Assembly (NCBI RefSeq): GCF_016918015.1
Contig: NZ_JAERMK010000016.1
Location: forward strand, 78,440-142,439
Length of the DNA stretch: 64,000 nt
Direction of reading: 5' to 3'
Origin: Glycomyces sp. YM15
GTDB taxonomy: Bacteria; Actinomycetota; Actinomycetes; Mycobacteriales; Micromonosporaceae
The notes beneath the pieces are model-generated. The model saw nothing but the letters and a program-made list of their open reading frames with translations, searched no databases and was not told where the DNA came from. A program made the translations under genes and the position numbers. Of this stretch, positions 50,736-58,487 are shown in pieces; within the stretch, counting starts at the first letter, position 1, and each line of letters opens with the position of its first letter.

Positions 50736-51294
50736 CTATGCGCTTGGCGGGAACAGTGCGCCGGGGACGAGGTCGAGGCGGGTGTCCGGCTCGGACTCGG
50801 GTGGGGTGAGGTCGAGGACGTAGTCGCCGAATCGGCGGATGTTCTCGGTGATGTAGGGCGAGACGGTGGCGAGGTCTTCGGGGTCGACCGGGTAGCCCTC
50901 GGCCGCGAGCTGGTTCGCGGCGACCGTGATGTCGCAGGCGTTGGAGTAGATGACGATGTTCGCCAGCAGCTCGTTGAACTTGACGATCTTCTCCTGCTGG
51001 ACGGGGTCGTTATGGCCGATGAGATCGGCGCCGAAGGACAGCCAGTCGCTGAAGTTGTGGAAGGACTCGACCTTGTTGGTCATGACGTCGATCTGCTCGC
51101 GCAGTTCGGGTTCGGACAGGAACTGCAGGATCGTGATGGTGCGGATGACGCGACCGAGTTCGCGGAAGGCCCGGTAGAGGCGGTTCTTACGGGAGTTGAC
51201 GCCCAGGCGCCGTAGGAGAGTGACCGAGGAGAGGCGGCCTTCGCGGATGGAGATGGCGGTGCGCAGCAGGTCGGGCCAGTGGGTCTGGATTAGG
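50736..51294 (-). pseudogene. Tn3-family transposase, C-terminal fragment
   Basis: About 185 residues match the end of Tn3-type DDE transposases: 'THWPDLLRTAISIREGRLSS', 'TLLRRLGVNSRKNRLYRAFR', 'TNKVESFHNFSDWLSFGADL', 'NDPVQQEKIVKFNELLANIV', 'SPYITENIRRFGDYVLDL'. A whole transposase is near 1000 residues, so four-fifths is gone. The open frame runs to 51407, but beyond 51294 it is antisense to another transposase piece. Not functional. Confidence 0.8.
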
Positions 51295-51385
51295 CCTTCT
51301 TCAAGTCCCACCGGCCGGTCCTGTTCACGCTGCTGGACGCGCTCGAACTGGAGACCACCACCGCCGAGACGGCCGTGCTCGACGC
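51295..51385 (+). pseudogene. Tn3-family transposase, internal fragment in opposite orientation
   Basis: About 30 codons read 'AFFKSHRPVLFTLLDALELE' then TTTAETAVLDA, a stretch typical of the N-terminal/middle part of Tn3 transposases. It abuts the C-terminal fragment head-on at 51294/51295 and is followed directly by a truncated DinB-like gene. Confidence 0.55.
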
Positions 51386-51807
51386 ACGGCATCTCGATCC
51401 GCCGCATCGTGGTCCACCTGGCCCGGTTCGACTACCTGGTCCGGGCCGCCCTCGGCGGCGAGGACGCCGCCGCCCTGGTCCGCAACGGCGCCTGGCAGGC
51501 CGAGTTCGGGTCCGGGTTCCCCCGCGAGCTGCACACCCTCGACCCCGGCATCGACGTGCCGGAGCCGCCGCCGCTCGATGCGGCCCTGGCGCTGCTCGAC
51601 GCCCAGACACGGGCGACACTCGCCCTGCTGGACTCGGGGATCGACTTCACCACGATGCGGTCCTTCCCGGACGACGACGACCTGTTCACCACGGGCGCTG
51701 CGCAGGTGGTGCAGGCGGCGCGGCTGGCACTGTGGATTCCGATGCACGACCGCTACCACCGCGGGCACATCACCCACACCAAGTACGACTACACGACCAG
51801 CCGCTAG
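51386..51807 (+). pseudogene. DinB-like helical protein, N-terminus lost at the transposon scar
   Basis: About 138 codons in good coding frame: 'SIRRIVVHLARFDYLVRAAL', 'FGSGFPRELHTLDPGIDVPE', 'ALLDAQTRATLALLDSGIDF', 'ARLALWIPMHDRYHRGHITH'. The helical pattern and the late H-x-x-x-H-x-x-H cluster suggest a DinB/maleylpyruvate-isomerase-like fold, with an N-terminal helix missing. A GTG at 51409 could restart translation, but no ribosome site is visible. Confidence 0.45.
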
Positions 51808-52622
51808 GTGGGGTTGCTGGCCGCGAACTCCCGGCCGCCCCTGAGCTTCGCGGCCAGCAGTGCGTTCGCCCGCCGCGTGTCCAGCCGCACCGTGATGCCC
51901 TTCGCCCCGTACGACGACTTCGACGCTTTGGGCAGGTTGCCCAGGTCGAGGCCGTCCCGTTCGGCGAGCAGGCATCCCAGCTCGTAGCGGGAGACCGCGT
52001 CCGACCCGGCGACGTTGAGCACGCCGACGATGCCGGTCGAGCACAGTTCCAGCACTGCGGCGGCGAGGTCGGCGACGTGGACCGGGCAGCGGACGTCGTC
52101 GTCGAACAGGACGCCGTCGGCCTCGCCGCGGGCGAGGTCGCGCACGAAGGACTCGAACCCGGAGCGGCCGTCGCCGAGGATCCAGAAGGTCCGGGCGATC
52201 ACCGCCTCGGGGTGGCCGGCGGCGACGGCGACTTCGGCGGCGGCCTTCGCTGCCCCGTACGGCGTGTTCGGGGACGGGGCGCTCGACTCGTCGTAGACCT
52301 CGAGGTCGCCGTTGAAGATCGCGTCAGAGCTGATGTGTACGAAGCGCGCGCCGATGGCACTGGTGTAGGCGGCGAGGTTGGCCGGGCCGAATGCGGTGGT
52401 CGCCCAGTCGCTCTGGTTGCAGGCGGCGTTGATGACCGCGTCCGGGGCGATCCGGTCGTCCTCGAGTTCGGCGACGGCCTCCCAGTCGCGGATGTCGAGC
52501 TGGCGCAGGCCGTCGCCCTTGGAGGAGAACTTCGTGCCGATGACCTCGTGCCCGGCCGCTTCGGCCTGGCGGTGGATCTCCCGGCCCAGATAGCCGGTGG
52601 CTCCGATGATGAGTAGACGCAT
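51804..52622 (-). CDS. RmlD-like SDR (dTDP-4-dehydrorhamnose reductase family)
   Basis: A 272-residue protein; the fold starts at ATG 52622 ('MRLLIIGATGYLGREIHRQA'), and the longer frame to 52841 is not coding. Features: 'DAVINAACNQSDWATTAFGP', 'FVHISSDAIFNGDLEVYDES', 'NTPYGAAKAAAEVAVAAGHP' (Y-x3-K), 'VHVADLAAAVLELC'. RmlD-like reductases make deoxysugars or act on related NDP-sugars. It stands alone, so its role is unclear. It overlaps the end of the DinB-like fragment by 4 bases tail to tail. Confidence 0.8.
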   Translation of the reverse strand: MRLLIIGATGYLGREIHRQAEAAGHEVIGTKFSSKGDGLRQLDIRDWEAVAELEDDRIAPDAVINAACNQSDWATTAFGPANLAAYTSAIGARFVHISSDAIFNGDLEVYDESSAPSPNTPYGAAKAAAEVAVAAGHPEAVIARTFWILGDGRSGFESFVRDLARGEADGVLFDDDVRCPVHVADLAAAVLELCSTGIVGVLNVAGSDAVSRYELGCLLAERDGLDLGNLPKASKSSYGAKGITVRLDTRRANALLAAKLRGGREFAASNPT

Positions 52623-52742
52623 CCGCCGAGCATAGGCGCTCACGTTCTGCCCGAGCCGAACCGACGCACGCCGGTCGCGGTCAGTCCAGTGGGGGCGCTC
52701 CGCCGATCGCGCGCAGGGTCGGTCCGGCGGCCAGTCACGGCT

Positions 52743-52862
52743 TACGACGACGGAGTGCAGGAGCTCCCCAACCCGAGGGACATCACCGAGCTTGAGCGGC
52801 GGAGCATGGACGCCGAAGGCGTCAAAGCCATTCACAACCAAGTCGCGCGAACCCTTTGGTAG
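52743..52862 (+). pseudogene. Short gene-end remnant
   Basis: A 39-codon frame reads 'YDDGVQELPNPRDITELERR', then SMDAEGVKAIHNQVARTLW and a stop, with the composition of a genuine protein end but no start or ribosome site. It lies in the scar zone between the RmlD-like and Phd genes and partly overlaps the shifted tail of the latter. I cannot name the family. Confidence 0.3.
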
Positions 52863-53157
52863 CTCTGGTCCGTTCAGATTGCTTCGCCGTGTTCAGCGGT
52901 GAACTCCGCTCGGACGTCGTCCAGGGCCGGTCGCCTTGAGCAGCCTTGGCTGATTCGGCGCTGCGCGCGAGGGAGTGGTCTTCGAGTCGGTCGAGCAGTT
53001 CGGCCTCGTCGACGGGAACGAGGGCCGCGACGCGGCGGCCGTCCCGAGTGAGGTAGACGCGGCGCCCGTCGTTCTGCATGCGGGTGATGGTCTGGTCCAA
53101 GCGGACGGTGGCCTCGCGCATGTCGAGCTCGTCGTCGTGAGTCTCGGTGGGGTCCAT
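52822..53157 (-). CDS. Phd/YefM-type antitoxin with a frameshifted C-terminus
   Basis: From ATG 53157 the N-terminal DNA-binding part is typical: 'EATVRLDQTITRMQNDGRRV', 'YLTRDGRRVAALVPVDEAEL'. After 'AAQGDRP' (about 52925) the reading goes into unlikely sequence to a stop at 52822, total 111 residues. One frame over, the DNA reads 'PALDDVRAEFTAEHGEAI' and stops at 52874, the usual end of this family; loss of one C in a C-run explains it. No RelE, ParE or Doc toxin gene is present next to it, so it is an orphan and possibly decaying. Confidence 0.65.
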   Translation of the reverse strand: MDPTETHDDELDMREATVRLDQTITRMQNDGRRVYLTRDGRRVAALVPVDEAELLDRLEDHSLARSAESAKAAQGDRPWTTSERSSPLNTAKQSERTRATKGFARLGCEWL

Positions 53158-53354
53158 GCTTCTACCTTACGGTCCGGCACCAGTGACGTAGCTGTTCACG
53201 GGCAGCGAGCGCCGCAGTGGGGACTTGGCAAGGCAGAACCCCGGCGGCGTGCATCGCAGAGGCGCATCCGGGTTGTGCGGGTCCGATCGTAACGTGCGCG
53301 GGCGGGTACGCGGCTATGTTTCCTCTGGGAGTGCGGTAGCGTTCCGGTATTGCT

Positions 53355-53388
53355 CCCTGCCCTCCCTCACGGGACTGGCAGGGTTTTT
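53355..53388 (+). terminator. Classic intrinsic terminator with T-run, orphan on the plus strand
   Basis: CCCTGCC (53355-53361) pairs with GGCAGGG (53377-53383), with an inner TCCC/GGGA pair, followed by TTTTT. This is the only textbook T-tailed terminator I found here. No plus-strand gene precedes it. An overlapping alternative stem GGGAG (53327-53331) with CTCCC (53353-53357) would compete with it. Confidence 0.65.
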
Positions 53389-53416
53389 CCGTTCGCAGAG
53401 CGATTGTCGCCGCTGG

Positions 53417-53683
53417 TCAGCGTTCCGTCGCGGTATCCGGAACAGGCACGTCAGATCCGATCGAGGCCCGGTAGTCGCGGTCGACAGCGGCTGCGATGTC
53501 CGGGCGGACCAGGACCTGCTCGAGGCCGGCGAACGGATTGCCCGCCCCGGTACCCCTGTTTATTGCGTCCAGGTCGGCGTCCCACGCGGCAGTGAGACCG
53601 GCAGCGTCAGCCGCGTGTTGGACAGTTGCAGCGTCCGCCTGGTGGTCCTCGGCATCGTTCATGGGCGCATCATGGTCGCTCAC
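53417..53683 (-). CDS. Small acidic protein paired with an RHH protein
   Basis: An 88-residue acidic protein from ATG 53683 (ATGA overlap with the upstream gene). 'ATVQHAADAAGLTAAWDADL' and 'DYRASIGSDVPVPDTATER' are its recognisable stretches. Overlap with a ribbon-helix-helix-like gene gives the look of a two-gene module such as a toxin-antitoxin pair, but the protein does not resemble a known toxin. Confidence 0.5.
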   Translation of the reverse strand: MSDHDAPMNDAEDHQADAATVQHAADAAGLTAAWDADLDAINRGTGAGNPFAGLEQVLVRPDIAAAVDRDYRASIGSDVPVPDTATER

Positions 53684-53934
53684 GTGTGTTCCTCTATGGA
53701 ATCGACTTGGGTCGGCTCGACGTCTTCGGCCCGGTGCTCAGCGGCGATCGCGTCGGCACCGGCAACACGCACAAAGGCGTTGAGGCGGTCGACTACGCGA
53801 CGCATCAGGTAATCGTCAACGGCTCGCGCTATGAGTGCCGAGCCGGAGATCCCGTCCTCAATCGCGACGGCATGAACAGCGGCGGCGTCCGGCTCTTCAA
53901 GGATCACGGTCATCTTCACTGGCATGTCGCTCAT
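53680..53934 (-). CDS. Ribbon-helix-helix-like DNA-binding protein
   Basis: An 84-residue protein from ATG 53934; the frame upstream to 53988 is unsupported. 'PVKMTVILEEPDAAAVHAVA' plus 'EDGISGSALIARAVDDYLMR' fits a strand-helix-helix of Arc/MetJ type. The C-terminus is acidic. Likely an autoregulator of itself and the overlapping 88-residue gene. Confidence 0.55.
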   Translation of the reverse strand: MSDMPVKMTVILEEPDAAAVHAVAIEDGISGSALIARAVDDYLMRRVVDRLNAFVRVAGADAIAAEHRAEDVEPTQVDSIEEHT

Positions 53935-54067
53935 CCTGCCGGACGCATGTTCGGCACGTCGCGCAGACCAGCGAGCAGAGCCGAGCATTACCCAGATAGA
54001 CCGTAACCCCAGGTCATGCCTGACGACAGAGGACTACTGGGGCTTTCACCTCCGAGCGTATCAGCTC

Positions 54068-54289
54068 CTAGTGGTGTTTGTTCTCCGTAACGGTCGCGGG
54101 GTCGGGGTGCCAGGTGATTGCTATGCCGGCGGTGTAGGCGTCGGCCATGTCGAAGCAATCGAGGTAGTCGCGGACCATGAGCTCGACCTCAGCGGCGCCC
54201 TCGGCCTGCGTGGTGCCGACACCGAGGATCTCAAGCTCCCACAGGCCCACGTCGACCAGGTGTGTTGCAGTGACCTTGTACTCGCTCAC
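54068..54289 (-). CDS. HicB-like small protein
   Basis: A 73-residue protein from GTG 54289, after GAGGAAACC. The sequence 'KVTATHLVDVGLWELEILGV', 'TTQAEGAAEVELMVRDYLDC' follows the partial RNase H-like pattern of HicB antitoxins (strand, W, strand, T-Q-A helix, R-D-Y). No HicA toxin gene adjoins it. The longer frame to 54364 is non-coding. Confidence 0.5.
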   Translation of the reverse strand: MSEYKVTATHLVDVGLWELEILGVGTTQAEGAAEVELMVRDYLDCFDMADAYTAGIAITWHPDPATVTENKHH

Positions 54290-54408
54290 GGTTTCCTCCC
54301 CTGGCGCTCGCGGAGCACCTGTACCTGTACTCAGTTGCGCCCATCCCCACTGACCGGCCTGCAACGGCTGGGCCGATGTCCGCCCCGATCGGGGGTTCCC
54401 GGATCAGG

Positions 54409-54816
54409 TCATGGAGACGATCTCGGTGCGTGGATTGGCATGGGCTCACCCGGTGAGGTGTCCATGCGGATTACGGAGTCCGTAACCATCGCTACAACCC
54501 AGCCATGCCTCGGCATTGGCTCTGGCATGTCCGATGGCGCATTGTTTCCCCATGCTGTTCGGACTCGATTCGCCAGCAGCTCCGATACTCCAGGGTCGGG
54601 AATACGATCGTGGCGTGGGCAGGTGTCAATCTCGGCCGCGTCAAAGTGAGTGCACACGTCATCAACGGTCAGGGTGATGAGGTATTCGACGGGCTCGTTC
54701 GGATCCCCGGATAGGTCCAACCGTCTGAGTTCACCCGGTTCCAAGTATTGGGCCCAAGCCTCAACTTCTAGGTCATACACGACACGAATGTTGTTGCGCC
54801 ACGCCTTTATCTTCAC
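54409..54816 (-). CDS. Protein of unknown function
   Basis: A 135-residue protein starting at GTG 54816. The N-terminal half is orderly ('IRVVYDLEVEAWAQYLEPGE', 'EYLITLTVDDVCTHFDAAEI'); the C-terminal third is Pro-rich. No motif recognised. The start has only AGGG at a long spacing. Confidence 0.45.
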   Translation of the reverse strand: MKIKAWRNNIRVVYDLEVEAWAQYLEPGELRRLDLSGDPNEPVEYLITLTVDDVCTHFDAAEIDTCPRHDRIPDPGVSELLANRVRTAWGNNAPSDMPEPMPRHGWVVAMVTDSVIRMDTSPGEPMPIHAPRSSP

Positions 54817-54833
54817 TCGACAACCCTAAATGA

Positions 54834-54944
54834 GTGGCGACTGAAATCCGCGCAGGACATTTGAGCGGCAAGGGCCAACTGAACTTCGACGATGCCGCTT
54901 TGAACCCGGCGAAGGCGCGGCAGGTTTCCAACGTCGTTGTCTAG
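54834..54944 (+). CDS. Very short gene or gene remnant
   Basis: A 36-codon frame from GTG 54834: 'ATEIRAGHLSGKGQLNFDDA' then ALNPAKARQVSNVVV and stop. Residue choice is protein-like and codon third positions are GC-biased, but there is no convincing ribosome site. It may be the end of a lost gene. Confidence 0.3.
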   Translation: MATEIRAGHLSGKGQLNFDDAALNPAKARQVSNVVV

Positions 54945-55004
54945 CCACCCCTGTTGGGCAACATCGGCAGTACCGACGACAGCGGCATCGCAAACCATGC
55001 TCCG

Positions 55005-56054
55005 TTATCCGAGATCAGGCTCCTCCTTGATGTCGGCCAGCAGTTCAGCAAGCCGATACGACGGGGACCGGTCGAGGTTCTTCCGGCGCCGGTCGTACCG
55101 GCGGGTGGTGCGCGGGTCGGCGTGACCGAGGAGGTCCTGCACCTGATCGAGGGTCGCGCCAGTCTCGAACGCTTCCCCGGTGGCCGCGACGCGAAGCGAG
55201 TGGGTTCGCAGGTGTTTCGCGCCGTCGATGCCGGCGGCTTCGGCGACGCGTTTGACGAGCTTGCGTACCTCGGACGGGTCGAGTGGCTTCCCAGTGGAGG
55301 TGCCGAACAGGGGGAGGTCGCCGGGAAGTTCGGCCGCGCTGGCGTACCCAAGTAGCAAGGCGTAGTCCTCGAGCCAGGCGTCGATGGCGGCGCCGACGCG
55401 GGGGACGATGACGAGCTTGACGGCCTTGCCGCCCTTGCGGGTGACGGTGAGGACGCGGTGGCCGGTGTCGTGTCCGAGGTCGCTGATGCGCGCGTGGAGC
55501 GCTTCGGAGGATCGGCAGGCGGTCGTGAGGTACGTGGCGAGGAGCGCGAAGTCGCGCAGGTGCCGCGGTCCGGTGAGGGCGACGGCGGCCGCGTTGACGA
55601 AGTCTTCGATCTGGCTGCGGTCCATGCCGGGTGTCGAGCCTTCATCACTGACGGCCTCGCGTTTGACGCGGGCGGCGGGGTCGCGGTCGGCCAGGTCGTG
55701 GTCGGCGAGGTACCCGTACCACGAGGAGATGGCCGCGAGGTGGCTGTTGCGGTTCCCGGCCGAGCCGCCGATGGTGGCCCGCCAGCGGTCGACGTCGCGG
55801 CGCTGGGCGGCGCGGGGGTCGATGCCGGTGGCGCGGCAGTGCTCGAGCCAGGCGTTCAGGGCGCGGTAGTAGGCGCGGCGGGTGTGTTCGGACCGCAGGG
55901 ATCGCAGCCAGGCGGCGGTCGTGTCGAGGACGTTCCAGCGGTCGAGGGCGTCTCGGCCGGGCAGGTGGAGGACCGCGGCCGCGGCGTCGAGCGGGTCGGG
56001 GACCCCCCTCTTTTTTCCGGGCCGTTCGAAAGCCTCCAGGTCAGTGCTGCTCAT
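55005..56054 (-). CDS. Tyrosine recombinase (XerC/integrase type)
   Basis: A 349-residue protein from ATG 56054. The core-binding domain ('AAWLRSLRSEHTRRAYYRAL') precedes the catalytic domain: 'LTTACRSSEALHARISDL' (Arg near 180), Lys in 'VTRKGGKAVKLV', 'LRTHSLRVAATGEAFETG' (HxxR near 285), 'LLGHADPRTTRRYDRRRK' (His, Tyr near 319). All catalytic residues are intact. It could resolve plasmid multimers or integrate an element. It is divergent from a coiled-coil plasmid-type gene across an AT-rich gap that might contain its site. Confidence 0.85.
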   Translation of the reverse strand: MSSTDLEAFERPGKKRGVPDPLDAAAAVLHLPGRDALDRWNVLDTTAAWLRSLRSEHTRRAYYRALNAWLEHCRATGIDPRAAQRRDVDRWRATIGGSAGNRNSHLAAISSWYGYLADHDLADRDPAARVKREAVSDEGSTPGMDRSQIEDFVNAAAVALTGPRHLRDFALLATYLTTACRSSEALHARISDLGHDTGHRVLTVTRKGGKAVKLVIVPRVGAAIDAWLEDYALLLGYASAAELPGDLPLFGTSTGKPLDPSEVRKLVKRVAEAAGIDGAKHLRTHSLRVAATGEAFETGATLDQVQDLLGHADPRTTRRYDRRRKNLDRSPSYRLAELLADIKEEPDLG

Positions 56055-56177
56055 GCCTTCACTCTACCCCTCGATAACTGTCATTATCAGGAGTACCCGA
56101 CCGAGACATAGTTTTGATTTTCCTAAATTTAGAACTGTGTTTCAGTTTTCGGAAACTAATAAATAGGCTATGATGGT
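56055..56177. promoter_or_regulatory. AT-rich divergent intergenic region
   Basis: The stretch 56108-56172 is strikingly AT-rich for this window. It includes a 10-bp palindrome CTAAATTTAG (56124-56133), the imperfect pair GTTTC/GAAAC (about 56141-56157) and AATAAATAGGCTATGATGG, where TATGAT could be a -10 for the rightward gene. It may also be a binding site for the recombinase, the coiled-coil protein or Lsr2. Confidence 0.5.
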
Positions 56178-57179
56178 GTGGTGACTGAAACCGCGACGCA
56201 ACCCCCGAGGCTCTGCAAGCAGTGCAAGAAGCCGCTCCCGCCGCAGACGACCGGGCGGCCGAGGCTCTACCACGAGGAGTGCCGGGCCGCGGCGGGCAAG
56301 GCCCGCACGGAAGAACGCGCGACCGGCATGGGACCGGTCCTTGACGAGTTCCGTTCCGCCAGCGAGCCCGTGACTGCAGCCGCCACGACGGTCCTCACCG
56401 CCATCGGCGAGTTCAAGAGCGCCCTCGACGGCCACGCGGCAGCGCTCGGCGAAGTGGAGACGACTGCGCTCGCCTACGCCGCTGACACCGAGCAGCAGCG
56501 CGCCGAGTTTGCCCAGCGCATGCAGGAAGCCGAAGCCGCCGCCGTGAGCGACCGCGAGGCGACCGCAACGGCGATCCGCCGCCAGCGGCAAGCCGAGGAG
56601 GATCGCGCGGCCGCAGTACAAGCGATGGAAGAAGCAGAAGCCCGCCGGAAGGCCGACGTTGCTGCCGCGCAGCAGCGCGCTGAGGACGCCTGGCGCGCCG
56701 CAGGCGACGCCCAAGCGGCCGCCGCGGCTGCCACCGAACGTGCCGAGGCCGCAGCTGCCGCTCTAGAAGTCGCTCGCGAAGCGCAGATCGCCGCTGAGGA
56801 ACGCGCGAGCGCCGCTGAGACCGACCGAAACGTCGCCAAGGTCAAGCTGACCGCAGTGAAAGCTGCCAATGACGAACTGCAGGAAGCGCTCACGAACGCA
56901 ACGGCGCATGCCCTTGAGTTGCAGCAGGAGACCGAACGCGTGCGATCCGAAGCAGCGCAGGCGCAACGGGAGTCCGCCGCCGCGCTCGCTGACGTGCAGG
57001 CGAAACTTGCCGCTGCCGAGGCCGAGACGCAGTCCCTGACAACGGCGAACGCCGTCCAAGCGGCACAGCTTGAGACGGCTGAACGTGCACAAGCGGACCT
57101 GCGCGCCCACCTCACGGAACTGACCGCGGCCATCAACGCGAACCGCGTCGACCCAGAAAGTCCCCCTCAAAAGCCGTAG
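56178..57179 (+). CDS. Zinc-finger plus long coiled-coil protein (KfrA-like layout)
   Basis: A 333-residue protein from GTG 56178 (a second GTG-like start is not needed). An N-terminal zinc motif 'CKQCKKPLPPQTTGRPRLYH' with EEC gives CxxC...HxxC. From about residue 90 to 320 it is one unbroken Ala/Glu/Arg coiled coil ('AQQRAEDAWRAAGDAQAAAA', 'AEAETQSLTTANAVQAAQLE'). Plasmid KfrA and similar proteins combine a DNA-binding head with such a coil and help stability or segregation; here a zinc finger would replace the usual HTH. It begins a long rightward gene series. Confidence 0.65.
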   Translation: MVTETATQPPRLCKQCKKPLPPQTTGRPRLYHEECRAAAGKARTEERATGMGPVLDEFRSASEPVTAAATTVLTAIGEFKSALDGHAAALGEVETTALAYAADTEQQRAEFAQRMQEAEAAAVSDREATATAIRRQRQAEEDRAAAVQAMEEAEARRKADVAAAQQRAEDAWRAAGDAQAAAAAATERAEAAAAALEVAREAQIAAEERASAAETDRNVAKVKLTAVKAANDELQEALTNATAHALELQQETERVRSEAAQAQRESAAALADVQAKLAAAEAETQSLTTANAVQAAQLETAERAQADLRAHLTELTAAINANRVDPESPPQKP

Positions 57180-57245
57180 CACGGCCCCCCAGTTCAGGCC
57201 TATTTCGTCCCCCGCACCAGTAGAACCCGACATGGAGACCACGTC

Positions 57246-57800
57246 ATGAGCTACACCCCTGAGTCGACCGGTTTCGACGGTCTCTTGCGCGCCATGGATC
57301 GCCAGTCCGCGCGCGAGCGCGAATACGCGGCCCGCGAAGCCCAGTACGAAGCGGAGAGCCGGATCGAACGAGCCCACCGGGCTGCGTTCACGGCCCATTG
57401 CCTGCCCGCCACACTGATCGAGTACACGGCGTGGATGATCGGGTGGCTCCGCCAGGGCCACGAGCCAAGTAGTGTGGTCGACCGGTCATTCAACACCCCG
57501 GGCATGCGCCTCGACGGCAGCCTCGGAGGAAGCGCAGTCGGCGGCCTGCGAGTGAGTGAAGCCGACCCGTCCTGGTGGACGCTCGCGGAACGACCGACGA
57601 ACGTGCCCTCCTTGTACGGCGCACACTCGCTGCACGTCATCGTGCCTGAAGGCGTTGACTTCGCTCCCCGGGACGTGCCCGATACCTTCCATGGAGGATG
57701 CGGGCATTCCACGTTCTACTTCATGGACGGCTTCCAGATCGTCGGCGACTTCACGCCGGTGTACTCCGACATGCTTCCGGTGCTCGCGAACACACTGTAG
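57246..57800 (+). CDS. Protein of unknown function
   Basis: A 184-residue protein from ATG 57246. A charged helical start ('QSAREREYAAREAQYEAESR') is followed by 'IEYTAWMIGWLRQGHEPS' and a Cys/His area 'TFHGGCGHSTFYFMDGFQIV'. No family recognised. It lies 66 bases after the coiled-coil gene. Confidence 0.6.
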   Translation: MSYTPESTGFDGLLRAMDRQSAREREYAAREAQYEAESRIERAHRAAFTAHCLPATLIEYTAWMIGWLRQGHEPSSVVDRSFNTPGMRLDGSLGGSAVGGLRVSEADPSWWTLAERPTNVPSLYGAHSLHVIVPEGVDFAPRDVPDTFHGGCGHSTFYFMDGFQIVGDFTPVYSDMLPVLANTL

Positions 57801-57929
57801 ACCATCGACATGCACGCCCTGACGTGCACAAACACGTCTCCCTGCCGCAAGCGGTCGACGCCGACACGACAATATAGACGTTGACGGGCCACCGCTTACA
57901 GGCACGCGCCCCATCACTTTGGAGCTGAC

Positions 57930-58487
57930 TTGAACACCCCTGCAGCCGTGGTCTCCTTCGCCGAAGTACTGGCAGGCGCCCACCCGTCCGTGATCCTCGT
58001 CTTGGACTTCCACGGGACGGTGAGCGCACCAGACCCGCAGTGGCCCGGTGAGTGTCGACGCCGCGACGTACAGACCTCGTTCGGAACGTTCCCGGTCGTA
58101 TGGGCATCGGGTCTACGCGATGAGCTGCACCGCCTGAGCGAAGACGCTCGCGTGCAACTGGTCTGGTCGACGTCGTGGGGGCCGGAAATCACCCGCATCG
58201 AGGACCTGTTCGGCTTGCCCCGCCAGCCGCGCGCGATCGACAACGTACTGCCGCATGAGGAAGTGCCGGCGGCCAAACGGGCGGTCATCGACCGTGTAGC
58301 TTCGACGGGCATCCCGTTCGTGTGGTGCGACGATAGGGAAGCGGTCGAGGGCGCCAGCGCGGGCACTTCGCTGACCATCCGGCCGCGTTCACGACATGGC
58401 CTGACGCTCGCGGACTTCGAACGCATCAAACAGTTCGTGTCCACCGCCGCCGCTCGCCTCCACTCCGTGCCAGTGCGGAACCCCTGA
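57930..58487 (+). CDS. HAD-like phosphatase paralogue with DxH nucleophile motif
   Basis: A 185-residue protein from TTG 57930 after GGAGCTGAC. Motif I reads 'VILVLDFHGTVSAPDPQW': the first Asp is kept but the second is His. Later motifs match the HAD fold of the Swiss-army-knife RNA-repair type: 'VQLVWSTSWGPEITRIEDLF' (Ser/Thr), 'KRAVIDRV' (Lys) and 'GIPFVWCDDREAVEG' (DD). A close paralogue with intact DxD lies at 60385-60987. The His substitution may lower or alter phosphatase activity. Confidence 0.7.
   Translation: MNTPAAVVSFAEVLAGAHPSVILVLDFHGTVSAPDPQWPGECRRRDVQTSFGTFPVVWASGLRDELHRLSEDARVQLVWSTSWGPEITRIEDLFGLPRQPRAIDNVLPHEEVPAAKRAVIDRVASTGIPFVWCDDREAVEGASAGTSLTIRPRSRHGLTLADFERIKQFVSTAAARLHSVPVRNP

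Larger units (their letters stand above)
50653..51385. mobile_element. Tn3-family transposon remnant
   Basis: Three parts: a candidate terminal inverted repeat at 50653-50694 (starts GGGGGCC, ends CTTAA, the GGGG...TTAA(G) form known for Tn3 ends); the 3' fifth of a Tn3 transposase gene at 50736-51294 on the minus strand; and a short internal transposase piece at 51295-51385 on the plus strand. The opposite orientations show an inversion or rearrangement plus loss of most of the gene. Confidence 0.65.

Noticed and set aside
52822..52862. RelE/ParE-type toxin next to the Phd antitoxin
   Set aside because: The sequence downstream of the antitoxin does not read as a RelE, ParE, Doc or PIN toxin in any frame.
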